Positions 33,991 through 42,985 of a stretch of DNA of 51,790 bases are shown here, piece after piece (position 1 is the first letter of the stretch; each line of letters begins with the position of its first letter). Source of the DNA: JBGQOG01 sp052113705 (GTDB taxonomy: Bacteria; Pseudomonadota; Alphaproteobacteria; Rhodobacterales; Rhodobacteraceae). A program made the position numbers and the translations under genes. The DNA lies in NCBI RefSeq assembly GCF_052113705.1, contig NZ_JBGQOG010000024.1, forward strand, positions 1 to 51,790. The letters are read 5' to 3'. The notes beneath the pieces are model-generated. The model did not search any database and was not told the origin of the DNA. It saw only the letters and a program-made list of their open reading frames with translations.

Positions 33991-34600
33991 GGCCGGCTAC
34001 CATCACGGCAATCTGAAACAGGCTCTGGTCGAGGCGGCGCTGCGGCTGATCGAGACGCATGGGCCGACCGGTTTCACCCTCTCGGAGGCCGCCAAGACCG
34101 CCGGGGTCACCCCCGCCGCGGTCTACCGGCATTTCGAGGGGCGCGAGGATCTGATCGCCGAGGGCGCGCGGCAGGGCTATACGATTTTCGCCGATCTGAT
34201 GGAACATGCCTATGCCAATGGCCAGCCCTCGGCACTGGCGGCCTTTGGCGCGGTGGGCCGGGCCTATCTGGCATTTGCGCGAAAGTTTCCAGGGCATTAC
34301 ATGGCAATGTTCGAGTCCGGTATCTCGCCCAACCATGACCCCGCCATCGCCCAGGCCTCGGCCCGCGCCGAGGCGGTGCTGACCCGCGCCGCCGAGACCC
34401 TCTCGCGCCACATTCCCGCAGGCAGGCGGCCCCCCGCCGCGATGTTCTCGGCGCATTTCTGGGCGATGTGCCACGGCGTGGTCGAGCTTTACGCCCGCAC
34501 CCCGCCCGGAACGCGGACGCAATTCACCCCCGATGATCTGTTGGAAAGCGGCATCGGCATCTATCTGCGCGGCCTGGGCCTGATTCCCACCGACGCCTGA
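33983..34600 (+). CDS. TetR/AcrR-family regulator
   Basis: The 205-residue protein begins AKAGYHHGNLKQALVEAAL and has the helix-turn-helix FTLSEAAKTAGVTPAAVYRHFEGREDL, as in the WHG-type group (WAMCHGVVELYA is that domain's mark near residue 170). The ATG at 33983 overlaps ppk2 by eight bases. It probably regulates this operon or its neighbours; the ligand is unknown. Confidence 0.88.
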   Translation: MAKAGYHHGNLKQALVEAALRLIETHGPTGFTLSEAAKTAGVTPAAVYRHFEGREDLIAEGARQGYTIFADLMEHAYANGQPSALAAFGAVGRAYLAFARKFPGHYMAMFESGISPNHDPAIAQASARAEAVLTRAAETLSRHIPAGRRPPAAMFSAHFWAMCHGVVELYARTPPGTRTQFTPDDLLESGIGIYLRGLGLIPTDA

Positions 34601-34637
34601 AACCCCCAATATTTCAAGACACTGAAAGGCACTTCTC

Positions 34638-35816
34638 ATGCAACTCGCGCAGCGCGTGGCCCATATGACCGGAGATGGCCCGGACGGGTGGGAGATTTTG
34701 TTCCGGGCGCGCGAGATGATCGCGGCGGGTGAGGCGGTGCTGAACCTGACCATCGGTGAGCCGGACATCAAGACCGCGCCGGAAATCCTTGAAGCCATGC
34801 ATCAATCCGCCATGGCGGGTGCCACCGGCTATTCCGGCATTCAGGGGATTGAGCCGTTGCGCGCCGAGATTGCCGCCCGGGTCACCGCCCGCACCGGCGT
34901 CCCCACCAGCCCGGCGCAGGTGATTGTCACCCCCGGCGGTCAGGCGGGCCTTTATGCCGCGCATCAGGTGCTGCTCGATGCGGGTCAGACCGGCCTCTGT
35001 ATCGATCCGCATTACCCGACCTATCCCGGCACCATCCGCGCGGCGGGCGGCCTTGTGCGCGCCGTGCCCGCCGCCGCCGAAGCCGGGTTTCAGCCCGACC
35101 CCGCCGCGCTGGCCCGGGCCGCGCGCGAGAGCGGCGCCCGCACCTTGCTGATCAACAGCCCCAACAATCCCACCGGCGCGCTCTACAGCCGTGAGACTTT
35201 GGAAGCGATTGCCGAGGTCTGCATCGCGCAGGATCTCTGGCTGATTTCAGATGAAGTTTATGACACACAGGTCTGGGAAGGCACGCATATCAGTCCCCGC
35301 GCCCTGCCCGGCATGGCCGAGCGGACCGTGGTGCTCGGCTCGCTCTCCAAGAGCCATGCGATGACCGGCAGCCGCATCGGCTGGATCGTGGCGCCCGAGC
35401 CGGTGATTGCGGCGCTGCATGCGCTGAACATCAACACCACCTATGGCCTGCCGGGCTTCATCCAGGAAGCAGCACTCTTCGCGCTGCGGCAGGGCCCGGC
35501 GTTTGAGGCGCAGGTGGCCGAACCTTTCCACCGGCGCCGCGATCTGGCCTGCCGCGTGCTGGCCAACAATCCCGCGCTGCGGGTCTCTTCGGCCTCGGGG
35601 GCGATGTATGTGATGGCCGACATCCGCGCGACCGGTATGTCTGGTGAAGCTTTTGCCCGTAAGCTCTTGGCAGAAGAGAAAATTGCGCTGATGCCGGGGG
35701 AAAGTTTCGGCGCCTCATCTGCCGGGCATCTGCGGATCGCGCTGACCCTCGCGGATGATCAACTGGAAATCGCGCTGACCCGTCTGGCTGATTTTGCCCG
35801 GCGGCAGCTCGGCTGA
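34638..35816 (+). CDS. Pyridoxal-phosphate class I/II aminotransferase
   Basis: The 392-residue enzyme has fold type I aspartate-aminotransferase motifs: LNLTIGEPDIKTAPEI, INSPNNPTGALYSRE (cofactor ring), SDEVYDTQVW, the PLP Lys238 in GSLSKSHAMTGSRIGW, and the substrate arginine in HLRIALTLADDQ. The exact amino acid substrate is not clear. It starts 37 bases after the TetR stop and may be part of the same transcript. It is convergent with the DUF2059 gene. Confidence 0.9.
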   Translation: MQLAQRVAHMTGDGPDGWEILFRAREMIAAGEAVLNLTIGEPDIKTAPEILEAMHQSAMAGATGYSGIQGIEPLRAEIAARVTARTGVPTSPAQVIVTPGGQAGLYAAHQVLLDAGQTGLCIDPHYPTYPGTIRAAGGLVRAVPAAAEAGFQPDPAALARAARESGARTLLINSPNNPTGALYSRETLEAIAEVCIAQDLWLISDEVYDTQVWEGTHISPRALPGMAERTVVLGSLSKSHAMTGSRIGWIVAPEPVIAALHALNINTTYGLPGFIQEAALFALRQGPAFEAQVAEPFHRRRDLACRVLANNPALRVSSASGAMYVMADIRATGMSGEAFARKLLAEEKIALMPGESFGASSAGHLRIALTLADDQLEIALTRLADFARRQLG

Positions 35817-35867
35817 TGCCGCGCCCTCCTGTGGCGCAGCACCGTTAGGTGCAGAGCGGCGCGGGGA

Positions 35868-36692
35868 TCACAGATCCTCGCCCGCCAGATGCCCCCCGGC
35901 GGCGGCCCCCAGCCGGGTGGAGCTGTCGACGAAAATGGCATCGAATCCGGCAAAAAGCGCCCGGTTCAGCGCTCGGCCCGCCGTCGACGTGCTGAAGACC
36001 GCATAACGCTCCAACTCGGCGTCACTGAGCGGCGCATAGGCCATGAAAAGATAGCTCACCACCCAGCTGTTCATCTGCTCGCGCACCGCCGGCTCCTGCC
36101 CCCAGATTTCAGCCAGCATATCCGACTCGGTCACCTGATAGGACAGGCCCCCCGCCTGCACCATCGCCCGGTAGAACGCCAGATTGGCATTCATGCCAGA
36201 GGTGACATTCGGCTCGATCAGATCGGCGCGTTCGATGAAATCTTCCACCGCGCGCAGCCGCGGATTGCCGGCGTCATAGCCCGCGTCCCGCGCCGCATTG
36301 GCGGCCTCTTCAATGCCCGGTTCCTGCAAGGCACGCCGCGCGTCAATCTCGAGAGAGACAATCCGTTTGCCGAGATCGGATTGCAAAAACTCCAGAATTT
36401 CAGCCTCTTGCGAGGTGTCAAACGTGGCGGCGAACACCTCGTCAAACAGCGGGCGCAACCGTGCCGGATCATGCACCGCGGCCACTTGTGCCGCCCAGGA
36501 CGCCCCGCCCTTGTCGGGGAACAACTCGGCCTGCAGATCCTCGCCATAGGCCGCCCCCTCCTGCGCCATGACCGCCAGCACATCCTGCAGCCGCAACGCC
36601 TCAAGCACATCGGCGGGCTCGGCCGTGGCCTGCTGCGTCGTGGCGCAGAGAAGCGGAAAAACCGCGGCGGCAAGACGGAAGGGCAAAGACAT
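35868..36692 (-). CDS. DUF2059-domain exported protein
   Basis: The 274-residue protein has a signal peptide (MSLPFRLAAAVFPLLCATTQQATA, cut before Glu-Pro-Ala). The mature part is mostly helical and contains the DUF2059 region at about residues 180-240 (SWVVSYLFMAYAPLSDAELERY). Function is unknown; the family is periplasmic. The ATG at 36692 has AAGGAG six bases before it, which decides the start over an in-frame ATG at 36761. Confidence 0.82.
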   Translation of the reverse strand: MSLPFRLAAAVFPLLCATTQQATAEPADVLEALRLQDVLAVMAQEGAAYGEDLQAELFPDKGGASWAAQVAAVHDPARLRPLFDEVFAATFDTSQEAEILEFLQSDLGKRIVSLEIDARRALQEPGIEEAANAARDAGYDAGNPRLRAVEDFIERADLIEPNVTSGMNANLAFYRAMVQAGGLSYQVTESDMLAEIWGQEPAVREQMNSWVVSYLFMAYAPLSDAELERYAVFSTSTAGRALNRALFAGFDAIFVDSSTRLGAAAGGHLAGEDL

Positions 36693-36856
36693 CTGAGGCT
36701 CCTTTCGGGGGCGTCTGTCAGAGGTAATCTGCCCCATCCCCGCTGCCAAGCGAAGCCGCAAAAACTTTCTGCCACGGTTTCGTCATATCCGTGCAAAAAG
36801 CGGTTGCATGCCCCCGCATCCCGGGCTAAATCCCGCCCCACGACGACCCCTGACGC

Positions 36857-36946
36857 GGAGAGGTGGCAGAGTGGTCGAATGCGGCGGTCTCGAAAACCGT
36901 TGTGGGTGAGAGCCCACCCAGGGTTCGAATCCCTGTCTCTCCGCCA
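36857..36946 (+). tRNA. tRNA-Ser (anticodon CGA)
   Basis: The 90-base gene folds fully. Acceptor GGAGAGG pairs with TCTCTCC. The D-arm is GCAGAGTGGTCGAATGC. The anticodon stem GCGGT/ACCGT carries loop CTCGAAA with anticodon CGA (reads UCG). A long variable arm is built on GTGGG and CCCAC, and the T-loop is GGTTCGAATCC. The 3' CCA is encoded. Confidence 0.97.
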
Positions 36947-37406
36947 TTTCCCTTTGATTTCATAGGGAGATTTGGGGCACTCGCGGATCCGTCCGCCGAA
37001 ACACTCAGCACAGAAGAATGTTTGGGAAACAGCGGGTCAGCGCTGTTCCTTGCCAATGTCGGCTTCGCGGCTCTCCATGGTTTTTGCGCCCGATGCGGAA
37101 TGGCGGGCCGCGTGCTGCGCAGATCAAGGACGCCTGCCGCTTCATTGCGCCCTGCCTCCGTCACCACGGCCTCACGCAGCCTGCGCTTGCGGGATACGCC
37201 TGCGGAACACGCTCGGGGTGCCCCCTGAGAGCAGATGGCAATCGCCGTCGCTGTCCGGTTTTCCGCGCGCCGCTCGGCACGGTGCCATCCCGCCTGCAGC
37301 ACGGCGGTGTCACCTGAATATCCTGTCGTTGCACCGCGTTTCAGCTTGCCCCGAGCCAGACCCGTGCCAGACCGCCCCGACTCTGTCGTGCGGCCCGGTG
37401 ACAGGC
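36947..37406. other. Non-coding stretch after tRNA-Ser
   Basis: About 460 bases with no convincing gene. Open frames here lack ribosome sites and are the complement of the tRNA or random. CCCTTTGATTTCATAGGG just after the tRNA is a weak hairpin. I see no integrase or repeat of the tRNA end. Confidence 0.5.
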
Positions 37407-38219
37407 TCAGCGGAGCAGTTGCGCGGCGGCCCAGGTCAGCCCCAGCAAGAGCGGCTGGTGCACCACATAGATCACCAGGGAATGCCGCCCCGGCCAGGCC
37501 AGGACCCGCTGCAACCGGCTTTGCGCGGCGGGTGCCGGGCGCGGCGCGGCCGGGCCATTCGCTGTCCCGCGCGCGCGGCCGCGCAGGAGCTGCGCAATGC
37601 CCATCCCCGCCAGATAGGGCGCGAGCCAGGGCACCAGCGGCACAAAATCCATCGACCGCGGCACCTCACGCGAGAGGCCGAGGCCGAGCAGGTAATTGGC
37701 ATCAAACCCCACGCGCGGCAGATAAAGCCAGATCGCCAGAACGCCCACAGCGGCCGCCAGCGTCAGAACAGCAGGCAGGCGCAGGAGCACCAGGCCGATC
37801 AGGCTGGCCGCGGCGATGCAATGCAAGATACCAAAGAAAACATAGCGTTCCGGATCATCAAACCAGGTGGACAGGCTGATCGCGGCCGCGGCTGCCACCA
37901 ACCAGCCAAAGCGGCGCAGAAAATGCCGCCAGCGGATTGCGCGCCCATGCGCCAGCACGAGGCTGGCCCCCGCGAGACCGAGAAAACTGGTCGCCACAAT
38001 CCGCGCCTCAAGGATCCAGCCGAAACTGAACGGCACATGCGGCTCAATGAAGCCGAAAAACGCCAGATCATAGGTGAAATGATACAGCGCCATGCCGAGG
38101 ATTGCCGCGGTTCGCGCCAGATCGAGCGCCCAAATGCGTCCTGTCGGCGGGCCCGGCCGCCTGCCCTCAAGCTCTTGTCGCGGCGCAGCCTCTGCTGCAG
38201 GCCCCCCGTTTTGCATCAT
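37407..38219 (-). CDS. DUF1624/HGSNAT-like membrane protein
   Basis: The 270-residue protein has about seven hydrophobic segments. It starts the domain with RIWALDLARTAAILGMALYH and includes FFGILHCIAAASLIGLV, hallmarks of the DUF1624 family, related to heparan-alpha-glucosaminide N-acetyltransferase catalytic domains (membrane acyltransferases). A C-terminal histidine in HSLVIYVVHQPLLLG is also typical. It may acylate a cell-surface or periplasmic sugar, but the substrate is unknown. Confidence 0.82.
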   Translation of the reverse strand: MMQNGGPAAEAAPRQELEGRRPGPPTGRIWALDLARTAAILGMALYHFTYDLAFFGFIEPHVPFSFGWILEARIVATSFLGLAGASLVLAHGRAIRWRHFLRRFGWLVAAAAAISLSTWFDDPERYVFFGILHCIAAASLIGLVLLRLPAVLTLAAAVGVLAIWLYLPRVGFDANYLLGLGLSREVPRSMDFVPLVPWLAPYLAGMGIAQLLRGRARGTANGPAAPRPAPAAQSRLQRVLAWPGRHSLVIYVVHQPLLLGLTWAAAQLLR

Positions 38220-38592
38220 CCCTCGCCCCCGGCCACGCCTTATGGCAGTGCCCGGACGCTACCCGGCCAGACCGGAAACTTCCATGCCCCTTCACGCCCC
38301 CGCGTCAGAGGGCGCAGAAAGCCGCCGCACCGCGCGGACCGGCCCCTGCCGACGCGTCCCTGCAGACGGGTCCCTGCAGACGGGCCAAAGAGTCACAAGG
38401 ATCCGCGACGGCGGGCCAGAGGCGGCTCGGGCCGGGGTTTTCGCGCCAGCCGCAGCCGGAAACCGCAGATCCGCCGCAGGATATTCTGCCGCGCGGCGCA
38501 AAACAGTGCCCGCTGCGGCGCTCAATCGTTACAGTGGCATGAAACCGTCCGCCCCATCGTGCGGCACCCGACATGCAGAAAGGCTTGCGCCC
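38220..38592. other. Divergent spacer with a 14-bp tandem repeat
   Basis: This 373-base gap lies between the DUF1624 and tartrate-dehydrogenase-like genes, which diverge. GTCCCTGCAGACGG occurs twice in tandem at 38356-38369 and 38370-38383, preceded by a degenerate third unit at 38342-38355. Promoters for both flanking genes should lie here, but I cannot place them with confidence. Confidence 0.6.
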
Positions 38593-39639
38593 ATGACATC
38601 CTATTCTCTGGCCCTGATCCCCGGTGACGGGATCGGCGTTGACGTGACCGAGGCCGCGCTGCGGGTCGCCCATGCCGCAGGCGCGCGATTCGGATTTTCG
38701 CTTGAAACAACAACCTTCCCATGGTCTTGCGACCATTACCTGACCCATGGCATGATGATGCCCGAGGATGGAATCGCGCAGCTCTCCGGCTTTGACGCGA
38801 TCTACCTCGGTGCCGTCGGCTGGCCGGATTCGGTGCCGGATTCGGTCTCGCTGCACGGGCTTTTATTGCCGATCCGCAAGGCCTTCCGGCAATATGCCAA
38901 CATCCGCCCGCATATCCTTTTGCCCGGTGTCGAGGGGCCGCTGAAATCGCAAGGCTTTGATATTCTGTGCATTCGTGAGAATACAGAGGGCGAATATTCC
39001 GGCGCGGGCGGCCGCGTGCATCAGGGCACCCCGGACGAGGTGGCGGTGGAAACCTCGGTCTTCACCCGCGCGGGGGTGGAGCGGATCCTTCGCTTCGGCT
39101 TTGAGCAGGCACGCGCGCGGCGCAAGAAACTGACCTCGGTCACCAAATCCAATGCGCAGAAATATTCGATGGTCTTCTGGGATGAGGTGACGCGCGAGCT
39201 GGCCGCCGACTACCCGGATGTCGAGGTGACCCATACCCATATCGACGCGATGGCGGCGAAGATGGTGATGGCGCCGGAAAGCCTTGACGTGATCGTCGCC
39301 TCCAACCTCTTTGGCGACATCCTGACCGATCTGGGCGCGGCGATTCAGGGCGGGCTTGGATTCGCGGCCTCGGCCAACATCTGCCCCGACCGCAGCTTCC
39401 CCTCGATGTTTGAGCCGGTGCATGGTTCGGCCCCTGATATTGCGGGGAAAAACATCGCCAATCCGATCGCGGCGATCTGGTCGGCGGCGATGATGCTGGA
39501 GCATCTGGGCGAGGCCGCGGCCGCCCGCGCCGTGCTGGCAGCGATTGAGACGGCGACGGCGGGCGGCATCGGCACCCGGCCGGGCAGCCATTCGACCGAG
39601 GCGATCACCACCGCCATTCTGACCGCTTTGGAGGCCTGA
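38593..39639 (+). CDS. Tartrate dehydrogenase-like isocitrate/isopropylmalate dehydrogenase family enzyme
   Basis: The 348-residue protein is a beta-decarboxylating dehydrogenase. LIPGDGIGVDVTEAALRV and LGAVGWPDSVPDSVSLHG are typical of tartrate/D-malate dehydrogenases (TtuC/DmlA type), with the substrate arginines in IRKAFRQYANIRP. ICIRENTEGEYSG-like sequence, VTKSNAQKYSMVFW and EPVHGSAPDIAGKN complete the family pattern. It oxidises a 2-hydroxy-dicarboxylate, probably tartrate, malate or a 3-substituted malate. The ATG is chosen by homology. The aldehyde dehydrogenase gene starts one base after its stop, so they form an operon. Confidence 0.88.
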   Translation: MTSYSLALIPGDGIGVDVTEAALRVAHAAGARFGFSLETTTFPWSCDHYLTHGMMMPEDGIAQLSGFDAIYLGAVGWPDSVPDSVSLHGLLLPIRKAFRQYANIRPHILLPGVEGPLKSQGFDILCIRENTEGEYSGAGGRVHQGTPDEVAVETSVFTRAGVERILRFGFEQARARRKKLTSVTKSNAQKYSMVFWDEVTRELAADYPDVEVTHTHIDAMAAKMVMAPESLDVIVASNLFGDILTDLGAAIQGGLGFAASANICPDRSFPSMFEPVHGSAPDIAGKNIANPIAAIWSAAMMLEHLGEAAAARAVLAAIETATAGGIGTRPGSHSTEAITTAILTALEA

Positions 39640-39640
39640 G

Positions 39641-41080
39641 ATGCAATTGAACGATCCCGATCTTTTCCGTCAGGCGGCGCTGATCAACGGCAGCTGGATC
39701 ACCCGCGCCGATCTGCCGGTGACCGACCCCGCCAGTGGCAAAACCATGGGCCATATGCCCGATTGCACCGCCGAGGAGACGGAGGCCGCGATTTCCGCCG
39801 CCGAGGTCGCGATGCGCGGCTGGCGCAAACGCACCCATGCCGAGCGCGCGGGGCTTCTGATGCGCTGGCATGATCTGATGCTGGCGCATGAAAGCGATCT
39901 GGCAGCGCTGTTGACCGCCGAGCAGGGCAAACCCCTGGCCGAAGCGGTGGGCGAGATCCGCTATGGCGCGAGTTTTGTGAAATGGTTCGCCGAAGAGGCG
40001 CGGCGCATCAATGGCGGCATGATCCCCTCGCCCACCGCCGACCGCCGCATCCTGACCATGCCCGGGCCGGTCGGCGTCTGCGCCATCATCACACCGTGGA
40101 ATTTCCCGAATGCGATGATCACCCGCAAAGTGGCCCCGGCACTGGCGGCGGGCTGCACCGTTGTCATCAAACCCTCTGATTTCACACCCTATTCGGCGCT
40201 GGCACTCGGCGTTCTGGCCGAGCGCGCGGGGATTCCGGCAGGCGTCATCAACATCCTGACCGGCCGCCCGGCGGTGATCGGCGCCACGCTGACCGCCAGC
40301 GCCACCGTGCGCAAGTTATCCTTCACCGGCTCCACCCGCGTCGGCGCGCTCCTGATGGAGCAATGCGCGCCGACGGTGAAAAGGCTCAGTCTGGAACTCG
40401 GCGGCAACGCGCCCTTCATCGTCTTTGATGACGCCGATCTCGATCTGGCCATCGACGGGGCGATGATGTCGAAATTCCGCAATGGCGGCCAGACCTGCGT
40501 CTGTTCCAACCGGATTTTGGTGCAGGCCGGGGTGCATGACGCCTTTGTGGAAAAACTCAGCGCAAGGGTGGCGGCGCTGAAGGTCGGCCCGGGCACCGAG
40601 GCGGGCGTGGAGATCGGCCCGATGATCAATGCCGCGGCGATTGAGAAGATCAACCGCCATGTCGCGGATGCTCTGGCCAAGGGAGCCACGCGCGCCACAC
40701 CCGCCCGCGACCTCCCGGGACAGTACGCCGATCCGGTGGTGCTGACCGGAGCCACGACCGACATGGAGCTCGCCTCCGAGGAAACCTTTGGCCCCGTCGC
40801 GCCGATCTTCCGCTTTGAGACCGAGGAAGAGGCGATTGCGATTGCCAATGGCACGCCCTTTGGCCTCGCCTCGTATTTCTACACCCGCGATCTCGCGCGC
40901 GGGTTCCGGGTGGGCGAGGCGTTGGATTTCGGCATGGTCGGGCTGAACACCGGCATGGTCTCGACCGAGGTGGCGCCGTTTGGCGGCGTGAAAATGTCCG
41001 GGCTGGGGCGTGAGGGCGCACAGGCGGGGATTGCCGAATATCTGGAAACCAAAGCCTTCCATATTGGCGGCCTTGGATGA
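39641..41080 (+). CDS. NAD(P)-dependent aldehyde dehydrogenase, succinate-semialdehyde type
   Basis: The 479-residue enzyme has the full ALDH pattern: TPWNFPNAMITRK, the cofactor-binding SFTGSTRVG, Glu252 in LELGGNAP, and the nucleophile Cys286 in GGQTCVCSNR. The latter segment and length match the GabD-type succinate-semialdehyde dehydrogenases. The gene is one base from the tartrate-dehydrogenase-like gene, so the two may process one substrate: the dehydrogenase makes a keto acid or aldehyde and this enzyme oxidises a semialdehyde. A second ALDH of the same type lies at 45861. Confidence 0.9.
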   Translation: MQLNDPDLFRQAALINGSWITRADLPVTDPASGKTMGHMPDCTAEETEAAISAAEVAMRGWRKRTHAERAGLLMRWHDLMLAHESDLAALLTAEQGKPLAEAVGEIRYGASFVKWFAEEARRINGGMIPSPTADRRILTMPGPVGVCAIITPWNFPNAMITRKVAPALAAGCTVVIKPSDFTPYSALALGVLAERAGIPAGVINILTGRPAVIGATLTASATVRKLSFTGSTRVGALLMEQCAPTVKRLSLELGGNAPFIVFDDADLDLAIDGAMMSKFRNGGQTCVCSNRILVQAGVHDAFVEKLSARVAALKVGPGTEAGVEIGPMINAAAIEKINRHVADALAKGATRATPARDLPGQYADPVVLTGATTDMELASEETFGPVAPIFRFETEEEAIAIANGTPFGLASYFYTRDLARGFRVGEALDFGMVGLNTGMVSTEVAPFGGVKMSGLGREGAQAGIAEYLETKAFHIGGLG

Positions 41081-41112
41081 AGATCTCTCCGCAACGCACT
41101 GATTTACCATTC

Positions 41113-41133
41113 GATAAATCCACGGCATTTATC
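41113..41133. promoter_or_regulatory. Palindromic dyad downstream of the aldehyde dehydrogenase
   Basis: GATAAAT and ATTTATC flank a 7-base centre. It is A/T-rich against a GC-rich background and looks like a regulator-binding dyad, but no neighbour obviously owns it. Confidence 0.35.
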
Positions 41134-41140
41134 TGATCCA

Positions 41141-41182
41141 TGACGCAGACCCGGCACGACAGCGCGCGCCGGGTCTGCGTCA
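41141..41182 (+). terminator. Strong hairpin after the aldehyde dehydrogenase gene
   Basis: TGACGCAGACCCGGC and GCCGGGTCTGCGTCA form a perfect 15-bp stem around a 12-base loop, 60 bases after the stop. There is no T-run, so it may be a Rho-independent-like or protective structure. It and the dyad above lie in a 338-base gap (41081-41418) that holds no gene. Confidence 0.6.
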
Positions 41183-41418
41183 CATCACCTTCGCCAAAGA
41201 ACGGCCTGCAAGCCATTCATCAAACGTCAAAAAAGAGGCTCGGGCGCACGGCACGGATCATTCCCCAAGGCACGGCGCCGAGCATGGGACACCCGCGCGG
41301 CGCCTGCATGCAGCTGCATTTTGCCGATGTGCGCCATTGACCTCTGCGCCGCCCGGTGGCCCTCTGGCCACGGGGTGCAACCGCCCCGTTGATCCCGTCA
41401 CAGGTCACAGGAGCCGTC

Positions 41419-42531
41419 ATGACCCCCGAACGCATGCTTGCCACCCTCGTTGGTTTTCGCTCGGTCGTGGGCCAACCGAATGGCCCGGTGATCGATTTCA
41501 TCCGCGACCATCTGGCCGCGCAGGGTGTGGAGAGCACGGTGATCACCGGGCCGGAGGGCGACCGTGCCAACCTTTTTGCCAGCATCGGGCCGCGGGACCG
41601 GCCGGGCTATATCCTCTCCGGCCATCTCGATGTGGTCCCCGCGGGCGAGCCGGAATGGCGGGCCGATCCGTTCACCCTTCGCCATGAGGGGGATCGGCTG
41701 ATCGGGCGCGGTGCCTGCGACATGAAGGGCTTTGTGGCGGCGGTGCTCTCGTCCGTGCCCGCCTTGACGGCGCGGACGCTCGGCGCGCCGATCCACATCG
41801 CGCTCTCCTATGACGAAGAGGCGGGCTGCAAGGGGGTGCCGCATCTGATCGGGCAATTACCGGATCTTTGCGCGCCGCCGCTGGGCTGTATCGTGGGCGA
41901 GCCGTCGGGCATGCAGCCGGTGCTGCGCCACAAGGGCAAGGCCGCGCTGCGGGTGACAGCGCGCGGGGTGCCGGGGCATTCCGCACGCCCGGATCTGGGG
42001 GCGAATGCGATTCACGCGCTGATCCCGGTGCTGAATGCCGCGCTTGCCGCGCGCGATGCCGCCGAAACCGGCGCGCAGGATCCGGCGTTTGAGCCGCCCT
42101 ATTCCACGCTGCAGATTGGCCGGATCGGCGGCGGTCAGGCGCTCAACATCATTCCGGATGCGGCCTGGCTTGAGATCGAGGCGCGCGCGATCAGCGGCAC
42201 CGATCCGCGCGGGCTTTTGGCTCAGGTTGAGGCAATCGTGGCGGCGCAAGAGGCGCTCAGCCTTGAGCTGCTCTCCAGCTATCCGGCGCTGGCGCTGGAT
42301 GATGGCCATCCGCTCGCGGCGCTTGTGGCGGGCCTGAGCGGCGCTGCACCGGGTCCGGCGGTCTCTTATGGCACCGAGGCGGGGCTGTTTCAGGCGGCGG
42401 GAATTCCGGCGATCATCTGCGGCCCGGGCGACATGAGCCGCGCGCATAAACCTGAGGAATATCTGAAGGTTGAGGAGCTGTACGCCGCGCGCGACATGGT
42501 GCTGGCGCTGGCGGATCATCTGAGCCGCTAA
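41419..42531 (+). CDS. argE: Acetylornithine deacetylase-type M20 metallopeptidase
   Basis: The 370-residue protein is of the ArgE/DapE group. Metal ligands are His69 and Asp71 in SGHLDVVPAG, Asp101 in GACDMKGF, Glu133/Glu134 in YDEEAGC, and the final His in RAHKPEEY. It most likely deacetylates N-acetylornithine to ornithine, but related N-acyl hydrolases look alike, and nearby transaminase and creatinase genes leave a catabolic role open. The ATG at 41419 has AGGAG five bases before it. Confidence 0.82.
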   Translation: MTPERMLATLVGFRSVVGQPNGPVIDFIRDHLAAQGVESTVITGPEGDRANLFASIGPRDRPGYILSGHLDVVPAGEPEWRADPFTLRHEGDRLIGRGACDMKGFVAAVLSSVPALTARTLGAPIHIALSYDEEAGCKGVPHLIGQLPDLCAPPLGCIVGEPSGMQPVLRHKGKAALRVTARGVPGHSARPDLGANAIHALIPVLNAALAARDAAETGAQDPAFEPPYSTLQIGRIGGGQALNIIPDAAWLEIEARAISGTDPRGLLAQVEAIVAAQEALSLELLSSYPALALDDGHPLAALVAGLSGAAPGPAVSYGTEAGLFQAAGIPAIICGPGDMSRAHKPEEYLKVEELYAARDMVLALADHLSR

Positions 42532-42985
42532 AGCTTTGGGACAGCCGAGACTGGCGGGCCTGCAGGCTGTGCCTGCGGGGCGGCGGCCAGGGTGGCCGGA
42601 TCGGCGGCGGGCCTCCGCGCGCCGTCCCGGTCAGAACCCGCGCCGCGCAATATCGTGCTTTCGCAGCGCCGCGCCCCCGCCCGAAAATACCGCCCCCACC
42701 CCCGATGCAGCGCAATATGCTGCGCCAGCGGCGATAGGCTGACGGGCAGAAGCAGGAATCCCCGATGCACCGCCGCCCTTGCGCCCGGCCCTCATCCCCA
42801 AAGCCTGGGCATCGCGGTGGCCTGCCGGTCCGCGCGGGTCTGTGGGCTCCGGGCAACCGGCCCCGCACCGGGGTTGGCAACCGCGCCTCCCGGCGGGCCC
42901 ACAGACGGTTGCGCGCGGGGCCCTGCTGCCCGTCTGAAACCCACGCCCCCGCCGCGCAGGCGCGGGGCTGACCCCGGAGACCCCG
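42532..42985. other. Non-coding spacer with a large inverted repeat
   Basis: The 454-base gap before the class III transaminase has no credible gene. GTCTGTGGGC (42838-42847) is repeated as its complement at 42897-42906, enclosing a smaller CCGGG/CCCGG pairing, so a long structured RNA is possible. GC-rich runs with several weak hairpins fill the rest. Confidence 0.6.

Noticed and set aside
36826..37302. A minus-strand frame of 158 residues across tRNA-Ser
   Set aside because: The peptide is a translation of the tRNA complement, a frequent annotation artefact.
36857..37406. tRNA-Ser as attachment site of an integrated element
   Set aside because: No integrase, no direct repeat of the tRNA 3' end and normal composition afterwards.
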